7,205 bases of DNA from Acidobacteriota bacterium (lineage in GTDB: Bacteria; Acidobacteriota; UBA890; WLXD01): the NCBI GenBank assembly GCA_022571615.1, contig JACZXM010000146.1:1-7205 (forward strand). Direction: 5' to 3'. Both the position numbers and the translations under genes were made by a program. The notes beneath the pieces were generated by a model. It saw only the letters and a list, made by a program, of their open reading frames with translations, had not been told where the DNA came from and searched no databases. Below, piece by piece: positions 1-5,649 of the stretch. Each line of letters begins with the position of its first letter. Within the stretch, counting starts at the first letter, position 1.

Positions 1-1071
1 GGCATTGACCTGTCCCCTGCCGCGCACGCCGATGATTCCCTCTCGCGGTATCCGCACGCTGTTGAGCGAAACTTCGTTGGTCGGTGAGCCGCGCTGGCCG
101 AGCTTCTCCTCATCGGCTCCGACCACGAGACCCTCAGCGTGGCGGTCGAGCAAGAAACCGGTAACACCCTCGGGCTCGGTGCGCGCGTACAAGGCCATGC
201 AGTGGGCAATGCGGCCGTTGGTAACCCACATCTTGGCGCCGTTGAGCACCCAAAAGTCGTAGTGCGGCCCATCATCACCCTCGCGAACCTGCGCCATGTC
301 GCTGAACGGGACCTTGCGGTCGCCGTGCATGTAGAAGCGCATTCGGTCCGCTGTGTCGGTGTCGTAGTCGTACTCGTGGTGCTGGATCTCGGCGGGCTCG
401 GCGCTCGTGTCGTAGCGATAAAGAATCCGGCGACCCGCCGGGTCGGTCTCGATTCGATCGGCGTCGACCAGGTTACGGCGATCACGCTGCCCCTGCTCGT
501 CGAGCCAGAAATACAAGACGCCGTCCGGATCGCGGAAGACTCGCCGGCTCTGCAGGCGCGCCAGCGTCTTGACGCCGCCCGAATCCGAGCCCGCCGTCGG
601 CTCGGTGAGCGCGAAGGCAGAAATGTACCCGGCCGCGATCAAGCGCAGGAACAGCTCTCCTGCTCGCTCCCGACGGTCGTACTCGGCAAGCCTCACCTCG
701 ATGCCTTCGCGAGCCTCCTCTTCCAACTCCGGTTGCTCGAGCGCTCGCTGCAGCTTCGCCCGGGCCCGTGGCAAGTCGCCGGACAGGCCGATCATCGCCG
801 GGGTGGTGCCGATGCTGGTGTTGCCCATGATCGACAACGACAGCGCCGCATCGCCGTACCTGCCGATCAGCATGCACAGGATGTAGTACTCGGCTTTGAG
901 CGCCCCTTCGCCACCCAGCTTCTCGGGAATGGGCATGCGCATGAACCCGCGGCGCACCATGTACTCGATATCGGCCTCGGGGATCCGGTGCAGTTGCTCC
1001 AGGTAGCGGCCGTAGGTGAGGCCATCGAACCGCGGAGTCACGAAGCGATCGCGCAGCTCCTGCTCGAGATC
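1..1071 (-). other. Domain 4: signature-bearing acyl-CoA dehydrogenase domain, truncated at window edge (residues ~1486-1842+)
   Basis: N-terminal helical part: YMVRRGFMRMPIPEKLGGEG (1522-1541) matches the ACAD start (helix, small-residue turn, IPExxGG). ISAFALTEPTAGSDSGGVKT (1635-1654) is the strongly conserved flavin/substrate signature. NGAKMWVTNG (1762-1771) is the WxTNG strand that contacts FAD. VTGFLLDRHAEGLVVG (1788-1803), KLGQRGSPTNEV (1808-1819) and VRIPREGIIG (1824-1833) complete the beta domain in the correct order. Two insertions stand out: about 40 charged residues (1583-1625) before the signature, and about 90 residues (1655-1750) between the signature and WxTNG, rich in Asp, Tyr and His. 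The C-terminal four-helix bundle, where most ACADs carry the catalytic Glu, lies beyond base 1, so catalytic competence cannot be judged here. The substrate class is not determinable from what is visible. Confidence 0.9.
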
Positions 1072-4000
1072 CTCCCAGTAACCCCACAGGCGCGCGTCGT
1101 TGGACAGGATCTCCGGCACGTAGCGAGCGTGCCCGACGTCGAACGGCCGCAGCCACTCGCCAGATTCATACGGACGCTCGCAGGTGATGATCTGGGAGTA
1201 GGGCTCGGCGTCGGGAATACTCGGCGCTGGCAACAAGTCCCCATGCTCGATTACCGCATCGCCAACCGCGACGACCTCATCGACCAGGTCGGCCTCGTCC
1301 AGGAACCCAGGGGCATCTGCCGCCAGCCGATCCGCCAGCAACCGCACCGCCTCGAGCATCGCCTCGATGGGGAGGCCGGCTTCCAGGCGCCAGGCCAGGC
1401 GCAGCAACGACACCTTCACCGCCAGCACTCGGACGATGGCGGAGCCGACGATGAGTAACAGAGGGTCCCCGGCATCCTGGGGCAAGTTCGCGGCCCAATT
1501 CTCGATCAGGACACGAACGCGCTCGAAGCGCTCGGCCGCCTCGTGCAGCAGGCGGTGCTCGCGGGCTGTGGCGAGACAGTGCGCCTCAGATTGGGTGATC
1601 GGAACCAGGGTGCCGCCACCTCGCAGCGCCTCCATGCGCCGGCGGCCGATCTGCACCCGCAGCGCGTCGTCGTGCCCGTATAGAAAGCGGAAGGGGGCCG
1701 AGTCACGGTAGTACTTGGCGATGTCGTCGTCCTCGGAAAACGCCGTGCCGCCGAATACCTGCCCGGCGTTGTAGCTCAACGAGCCGGGCCCGGGGCCGAA
1801 CGCCTCGCTGAGCATTACCTTTGCCGCCGCTGCTCCGATCCACGGGTTCTCGTCGCCGCCCACGTTGAGCATCGACACGGCCTCCAGCAGGTATCGGTGC
1901 GTCTCCATCTCCGCCAGCATTTGCTTGACGGCACCGAACTTGCCGATGGCGTCCCGGCCCGCCTCGTCGCCAAACGCCCCAGGAAACTGGACCCGGCCCG
2001 CGGCGTGCTCGCGAGCGCGATCGAGCAGGTAGCCGGCTGCACCGCGCACGAGCGCAAGCAGGTCCGGCAGGGCACAGCCGAGGATCCCGGCAAACGCCTC
2101 GCCGGCCGCCGGCTCCTCGAGGTCGGCCGCGTCGCACAGCGCCGACAGATCCACCGTCTTGACGGGAACCGCCGCATCGATCCTCAAGCGCCGGATTCGA
2201 GCTCCGAGCAGGCCGACCGAACCCACATCCTCGAGCGATACTCCCTCCGCTGCGCGGTTCACCAGATAGCCGTGGGTGCCGATCACGATCAGGAACTGCT
2301 GTGCCAACGCCGACGGAATGAAGTCCGAAACAGCCGAGATCGTCATCACCCCGTCGGCCCTTACCTCCAGGCGCCGCGGGCCCCAGGGCACGATCGCGGT
2401 CCACAGCTCGGCGGTGCGGATCGCCTCCAGTTGTGGGATCCCGCTCGCGGACAGAAGGTCGTTCACGAGCAGGTGCGAGGCGATCAGGTAGGCAAGCGCC
2501 GGATCGAGCGCCGCGAGCTCCTCGATCAGCAGGTCCCGGCTGCAATAGCGTCCGTGTGCGCGCGGCTCGGCCACCGAGGCCACCCGAGCGCGGAGCCATT
2601 CGATCTGTCGCGCGCTCAGTTCCGTGCCGCGGTCCAGAGCCCGCAGAGAGGGACCGTCGAACAGCGCCCGCGCCTGCGCCCTCAGGCGCTCACGTTCCTC
2701 CTGAAACAAGGCGGGCTCCGCCTCGATGGCGCGCCAGGCGAGCCGGCGTTGCCAGGCGCCATCGTCCTGAGGCCCCAGCACGGCGATCTCAGCGCCACGC
2801 GCCACCGCCTCCATGCACCGATCCAGCCCGACCAGATGGTGGTCGAGGAGCTGCCGACCCAGCACCTCGGCCCAAAACAGGCGACCCTCGCCCCCGTGGC
2901 GGCGCATGTCGGCAAACCGCGTCGTTGCCTCTTGCCAGAGCGCCTCGGGGAGCTCGCCGAGCCCAGCGCGCACCGACTCGAGTCGCGCCTCACCCCACAG
3001 ATCGCGGGCATGGGCGAACGCATTTGCTGCCGCTTCGATGCGCGCCGACAGGTGCTCGCGACGGGAGGCGTCAAGCACCATCGGAGAGCTCCCCAGAGCA
3101 TCGCCGAACGCTTCGATGTCGGACCGAATCCGGCGCAGCTCGTCGCGAAGCCGCGCCAGGGCGCCAGCACTCTCGCGGTCCAGCTCCACTCCCGGGGTCA
3201 CCGACACCAGCGTCTCCCACAGAGGGGGTCTGTCGCCGAGCCGCGGGTGCGGTTCCGGACGACGCTCCAGCGCCCGGTGGAGTTGTTCCTGGGCCGGTGT
3301 GTAGACCTGGTAAATGAGCCGATGCTGTGTCGCCCGGCTCCAGTCAACATCATCGCTGCACCGCCAGCAGCTTTCGCACTTGATGCAGTTCTCGAAGTTC
3401 ACCACCACGCCCGGGTGACCGGCCCCATCGTGCCGCACCTCGTACACCTTGGCAGGGCAGATGTGCCACAGCGCCGAGTCGGCCAAGCGCGCGCGCTCCG
3501 CCAGGCTCTCGGGCCATAGCACCTTGATGTGCGAGCGGTGGTCCTCCTGGTAGGTGATGGTGGCGAGTTTGGCTTCGTACGGCACGACGATGCGCACCGC
3601 ATCCTCATCGAGGCGTAAGCGCTCTCGATTCTCATCCAGCAAGCGGCTCAGCGGCTGGCGCTCGAACCGCACCAGCCCCCAGCGCAGGACCGTCCGCTGG
3701 ACCCACTCCACGCACACCTGCAAGGCCCCGGTCAACAGCAAGGGGATGCCGAGGATCGGCTTCATCAACAGGTCCCAGACCGATACCCTGGCACCGACGT
3801 GGCGCGCCGCGGCTTTGAGCTTATCCTCGAGCGCCGTGTCGTCGTTGCGATACACCTCGACGAACGCACTCGCCAAGGCGCTTCCGAATCGTTTCCAATA
3901 CCAGCGCACCAAGAGCGGCAACCTTCCGGCATCCTCGCTCCCGCCGAGCACACGGAAGGTTGCCCGCAACCGCGCGCCATCGTGCGCCACAGCCTCGGCA

Positions 4001-5526
4001 ATCCCGGCGCCTGCGTGGGCCCCGTCGGTTGCCGCGTTGCTGAACCGCACACTGCCGCCGGTCGGCAGCAGCGCACCCACCGTGTTCCATAGCACCCGTA
4101 CGACATTGCCAGCGGTGAACGCGGCCCGGGTCATACCGCTGAGCCCAAAGGTGCGCGCCAGGCTCCTGTTGTCGCGAATGATCTCCGGGATCTCCCGCCA
4201 CGGCATCGCCCGCCGGAGCAACCGCACCCACTCCCACCAGCGCCGCGGCCCGTTGTTCTCGCGCCTCGAGAGCAGGTAGGCGGAGTTGTTGAGCAGGTCG
4301 ATCTGGCGCTCGAACAGGAAGGTCGTGCGCTCGACATAATCGGGCCAGTCGCGCAGATACCGCACGTTGCGGTAGTAGTGGCTCCGCTCCACCGCACTCA
4401 GGTACGTCGTGCGTAGCGCCGCTTCCGTGTACGGCGAGTTTCCCGGCTGGTGCTTGCCGCCAGGGCCACCGCTCTCGGCGGCGATCGCTTTGACCGCCTG
4501 AGCGAAGTACAGACCCATGGCGGTTGCCGGTCCGGTGAAATTCGGGTAAGGAAAGTCGAGCCCGATCCCGCTTGCCGCGCCGCCGATCGCGAGGCCGTTG
4601 TCGACCAGCCGCGGGATCTCCCGATAGCCACCCCCGCGGATCAGCTTGGCGCCGTACGAGGTGAGCTTGCCACCGTCGATCCAGCGCTCGATCTCGGGCA
4701 ATCCCTTGAACCATTCCATCAGCAGGTTGTGGTCGCCCTCGAACTCGCGTTGCAGATGATCGAGCGGCACCACGTAGCCGAGCGAGACGCTGTCGCGGTT
4801 GGTATACAAGAAGGCGCCCATGTTCAGTCGCACGGTTCGGCCGCGCCGGGAGCCATTGCGCAACAACAGCTCGATCGCCCTCCCCTCTCCCGGCCGCAGG
4901 CCGAATCTTTCCTCGAGCACGTCCTGCGGCAGCGAGATGACCTCCTTGACCCCCTGCAGGAAATGCGGCGCCCGCTCTCCCGCCCCGGCGGCCACCCGCT
5001 CGTAGCCCTCCTGGGTCACCAGGTGCGCCGCGTCGCCCTCGGCCAAGAACACCACATCGGCGTACGCCGGCCCGCGCTCGGTGTGCACCCCGATGATGCT
5101 GCCCCGGTGCCGGATCAGGCTCTGGACGGTGGTCTCGGAGGCCAGCACGACCCCATACTCGCGGGTCGTCTCGGCGAGATAGCGATCGTAGACCGGCCGC
5201 AGCACCGTGTAGCAGGAGCGGAAGGCCTCCTTAGAGTGCAGTGTAGCGCCCAGCAGGCAGTGGCCGTTGTACAGGTAGGCGCCACGCTCGACCAGCCTGC
5301 GCTCGTACGGCGCCTCCTCGATGAGCTTCTTGCCGAACGCCTCCGGATGCTCGAGGTTCTCGGCAAACATCACTGCACCGGACCAGTTCTCGGCCCCGGG
5401 AAAGACGCCCGCCTCGCACAACAAGACACAAAAACCGGCCCTGCCGAGGGCGATGGCGGCCGTGACACCGGCCGGCCCGGCACCGACGATGATGACGTCG
5501 AAACGGTCGGATGGAAGGGTGTGCAT
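1..5526 (-). CDS. Giant fused ETF:quinone oxidoreductase (FixC/FixX-like) - tandem acyl-CoA dehydrogenase protein, C-terminus cut by window edge
   Basis: One open frame of 1842 codons with no stop, read from ATG at 5526 to base 1, where it leaves the window. It joins an ETF-QO-type flavin/iron-sulphur module (residues ~7-745) to two acyl-CoA dehydrogenase-like modules (~966-1310 degenerate, ~1486-1842+ signature-bearing). In the standard pathway an ACAD oxidises acyl-CoA to enoyl-CoA, soluble ETF carries the electrons, and membrane-bound ETF-QO reduces quinone. Here the first and last partners share a chain, presumably at the inner face of the cytoplasmic membrane. The start at 5526 is preferred because the dinucleotide fold begins eight residues later; the frame stays open upstream (TTG at 5544, GTG at 5598), and no Shine-Dalgarno is visible before 5526. 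FixC is usually ~430 residues, FixX ~100 and ACADs ~380-600, so this is several proteins' worth of sequence. No internal stop, frameshift or internal ATG with a good Shine-Dalgarno was seen at the module joints. I do not know whether this architecture has been named. Confidence 0.9.
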   Translation of the reverse strand, partial: MHTLPSDRFDVIIVGAGPAGVTAAIALGRAGFCVLLCEAGVFPGAENWSGAVMFAENLEHPEAFGKKLIEEAPYERRLVERGAYLYNGHCLLGATLHSKEAFRSCYTVLRPVYDRYLAETTREYGVVLASETTVQSLIRHRGSIIGVHTERGPAYADVVFLAEGDAAHLVTQEGYERVAAGAGERAPHFLQGVKEVISLPQDVLEERFGLRPGEGRAIELLLRNGSRRGRTVRLNMGAFLYTNRDSVSLGYVVPLDHLQREFEGDHNLLMEWFKGLPEIERWIDGGKLTSYGAKLIRGGGYREIPRLVDNGLAIGGAASGIGLDFPYPNFTGPATAMGLYFAQAVKAIAAESGGPGGKHQPGNSPYTEAALRTTYLSAVERSHYYRNVRYLRDWPDYVERTTFLFERQIDLLNNSAYLLSRRENNGPRRWWEWVRLLRRAMPWREIPEIIRDNRSLARTFGLSGMTRAAFTAGNVVRVLWNTVGALLPTGGSVRFSNAATDGAHAGAGIAEAVAHDGARLRATFRVLGGSEDAGRLPLLVRWYWKRFGSALASAFVEVYRNDDTALEDKLKAAARHVGARVSVWDLLMKPILGIPLLLTGALQVCVEWVQRTVLRWGLVRFERQPLSRLLDENRERLRLDEDAVRIVVPYEAKLATITYQEDHRSHIKVLWPESLAERARLADSALWHICPAKVYEVRHDGAGHPGVVVNFENCIKCESCWRCSDDVDWSRATQHRLIYQVYTPAQEQLHRALERRPEPHPRLGDRPPLWETLVSVTPGVELDRESAGALARLRDELRRIRSDIEAFGDALGSSPMVLDASRREHLSARIEAAANAFAHARDLWGEARLESVRAGLGELPEALWQEATTRFADMRRHGGEGRLFWAEVLGRQLLDHHLVGLDRCMEAVARGAEIAVLGPQDDGAWQRRLAWRAIEAEPALFQEERERLRAQARALFDGPSLRALDRGTELSARQIEWLRARVASVAEPRAHGRYCSRDLLIEELAALDPALAYLIASHLLVNDLLSASGIPQLEAIRTAELWTAIVPWGPRRLEVRADGVMTISAVSDFIPSALAQQFLIVIGTHGYLVNRAAEGVSLEDVGSVGLLGARIRRLRIDAAVPVKTVDLSALCDAADLEEPAAGEAFAGILGCALPDLLALVRGAAGYLLDRAREHAAGRVQFPGAFGDEAGRDAIGKFGAVKQMLAEMETHRYLLEAVSMLNVGGDENPWIGAAAAKVMLSEAFGPGPGSLSYNAGQVFGGTAFSEDDDIAKYYRDSAPFRFLYGHDDALRVQIGRRRMEALRGGGTLVPITQSEAHCLATAREHRLLHEAAERFERVRVLIENWAANLPQDAGDPLLLIVGSAIVRVLAVKVSLLRLAWRLEAGLPIEAMLEAVRLLADRLAADAPGFLDEADLVDEVVAVGDAVIEHGDLLPAPSIPDAEPYSQIITCERPYESGEWLRPFDVGHARYVPEILSNDARLWGYWEDLEQELRDRFVTPRFDGLTYGRYLEQLHRIPEADIEYMVRRGFMRMPIPEKLGGEGALKAEYYILCMLIGRYGDAALSLSIMGNTSIGTTPAMIGLSGDLPRARAKLQRALEQPELEEEAREGIEVRLAEYDRRERAGELFLRLIAAGYISAFALTEPTAGSDSGGVKTLARLQSRRVFRDPDGVLYFWLDEQGQRDRRNLVDADRIETDPAGRRILYRYDTSAEPAEIQHHEYDYDTDTADRMRFYMHGDRKVPFSDMAQVREGDDGPHYDFWVLNGAKMWVTNGRIAHCMALYARTEPEGVTGFLLDRHAEGLVVGADEEKLGQRGSPTNEVSLNSVRIPREGIIGVRGRGQVNA
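1072..1596 (-). other. Second helical connecting region of the fusion protein (residues ~1311-1485)
   Basis: Mostly hydrophobic/charged helices: LLHEAAERFERVRVLIENWA (1326-1345), VRVLAVKVSLLRLAWRLEAG (1365-1384), and AMLEAVRLLADRLAADA (1389-1405). This resembles the extra C-terminal helical segment that some long ACADs carry after the catalytic core, so it may belong to the degenerate domain. It ends in a more polar stretch (1430-1470) leading into the second ACAD domain. I can assign no specific function. Confidence 0.4.
1597..2631 (-). other. Domain 3: degenerate acyl-CoA dehydrogenase-like domain (residues ~966-1310)
   Basis: The ACAD order is readable but eroded. An N-terminal helical part holds LIEELAALDPALAYLIASHLL (1000-1020). 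A short beta part starts with ELWTAIVPWGPRRLEVRADG (1040-1059), where active enzymes have the ALTEPxAGSD flavin signature that is absent here. A stretch with GVSLEDVGSVGLLGARI (1094-1110) stands at the position of the usual LGxR segment. The C-terminal helical part is better kept: YLLDRAREHAAGRVQFPGAF (1166-1185), a Lys-Phe/Gln pair at 1197-1202, SEAF (1240-1243), QVFGGTAFSEDDDIAKYYRD (1256-1275). Directly after YRD, where many ACADs have the catalytic Glu of YEGT, the sequence reads FRFLYG, placing Tyr1283 at the Glu position. I infer a structural or regulatory partner of the downstream ACAD domain rather than an active dehydrogenase. Confidence 0.7.
2632..3291 (-). other. Helical, charged connecting region of the fusion protein (residues ~746-965)
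   Basis: About 220 residues very rich in Arg, Glu, Ala and Leu. Stretches such as ALARLRDELRRIRSDIEAF (789-807) and QEERERLRAQARALF (942-956) have the i/i+3/i+4 leucine and alternating charge pattern of amphipathic helices or short coiled coil. I recognise no catalytic motif. The last part (~935-965) may already be the N-terminal helices of the following degenerate ACAD domain. It plausibly acts as a spacer or dimerisation arm. Confidence 0.5.
3292..3609 (-). other. Domain 2: FixX-like 4Fe-4S ferredoxin domain (residues ~640-745)
   Basis: The segment LATITYQEDHRSHIKVLWP (655-673) leads into ICPAKVYEV (689-697), the Cys-Pro-Ala-x-Val-Tyr-Glu motif of FixX and of the ETF-QO C-terminal domain. 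Then comes NFENCIKCESCWRCSDDVDW (710-729). Candidate 4Fe-4S ligands are C690, C714, C717 and C720, the ETF-QO pattern of one remote Cys plus a C-x2-C-x2-C triplet. An extra Cys sits at 723, keeping the three-residue rhythm. The aromatic after the Asp run (VDW) matches the NINW segment in ETF-QO. Its role would be passing electrons between FAD and quinone. It shares the reading frame with the FixC-like part, whereas in fix operons fixC and fixX are separate genes. Confidence 0.85.
3610..4176 (-). other. Unrecognised linker of the fusion protein with one hydrophobic segment (residues ~451-639)
   Basis: About 190 residues between the FixC-like and ferredoxin-like parts that I cannot assign to a family. 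In canonical ETF-QO the ferredoxin domain follows the flavin domain with no such large insert. It contains a Gly/Ala-rich stretch (~485-522), a short aromatic/basic run (VRWYWKRFG, 540-548) and a hydrophobic segment PILGIPLLLTGALQVCVEWV (591-610) followed by basic residues. That segment could be a membrane-associating helix or a buried helix. ETF-QO is known to be peripherally bound to the membrane; that this insert does the job here is inference. Confidence 0.5.
4177..5508 (-). other. Domain 1: FixC-like FAD domain of ETF:quinone oxidoreductase (residues ~7-450)
   Basis: It opens with a beta-alpha-beta FAD fold, FDVIIVGAGPAG, whose GxGxxG spans residues 15-20; the ribose-binding acidic residue is E38 (LLCEAG). 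PGAENWSGAVMF (43-54) matches the FixC/ETF-QO segment that follows strand 2. YTVLRPVYDRYLAE (106-119) is the family's LR-x(3)-D-R segment. GVKEVISLPQDVLEERFGL (191-209), the YTNRDSVSLGYV stretch (241-252), GAKLIRGGGYREIP (292-305) and a C-terminal flavin motif at 311-322 all follow FixC order and spacing. At the position of the GD motif of related flavoproteins there is Gly-Gly (315-316); ETF-QO proteins also vary here, so this need not mean loss of FAD. After this comes NFTGPATAMGLYFAQAVKA (329-347), which fits the ETF-QO C-terminal flavin segment. The order and number of motifs make a chance match unlikely; geranylgeranyl reductase-type flavoproteins are the main alternative. Confidence 0.85.
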
Positions 5527-5649
5527 GGGTGCCGATCGGTGCAATGCACGTCGGGGGAAGTACGTACGCCCATGGTATGCGATGCTCCAGGGAGCCACTA
5601 GCAGACGCGCGTCCAACGGCCTGCTGGACCGCTGACCCGGGAGGACTCC
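5527..5649. promoter_or_regulatory. Divergent intergenic region with short palindromes
   Basis: This 123-bp spacer separates the leftward fusion gene and the rightward deacylase gene and must hold the promoters of both unless the leftward start lies further upstream. I see no convincing -35/-10 pair. Three perfect short palindromes lie within 36 bp on the fusion-gene side: CCGATCGG (5532-5539), GTGCA-A-TGCAC (5539-5549) and GTACGTAC (5560-5567). They could form an operator, but in GC-rich DNA such short matches also arise by chance. Confidence 0.3.
5639..5644 (+). promoter_or_regulatory. Shine-Dalgarno of the deacylase gene
   Basis: GGGAGG lies five bases before the ATG at 5650. This fixes the deacylase start, which is also supported by the signal peptide that begins immediately. 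Confidence 0.75.

Noticed and set aside
139..1458. Plus-strand open frame of 439 codons opposite the C-terminal ACAD domain
   Set aside because: The minus strand here encodes the ALTEPTAGSD, WVTNG and LGQRGSPT ACAD signatures; the plus-strand product shows no domain pattern and is an antisense shadow.
1897..3519. Long plus-strand open frame (540 codons) starting at an ATG, opposite the fusion gene
   Set aside because: Its translation is Arg/Gln/His/Pro-rich with no family motif, while the minus strand carries clear ferredoxin and ACAD motifs throughout. Long antisense frames are expected in ~70% GC coding DNA.
3292..3609. Reading fixC and fixX as two separate genes in an operon
   Set aside because: No stop codon or start with a Shine-Dalgarno separates them; the frame is continuous from the FAD domain through the ferredoxin domain and onward.
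3821..4714. Minus-strand 297-codon frame in a different phase from the fusion gene
   Set aside because: The overlapping in-phase frame holds FixC motifs and is continuous with both flanks, whereas this one reads as low-complexity Arg/Gly/Ala sequence.
5370..5573. Minus-strand ATG at 5573 as the start of the fusion gene
   Set aside because: It is in a different phase from the FAD-binding fold and closes at 5370; the in-phase ATG at 5526 lies eight residues before the fold.
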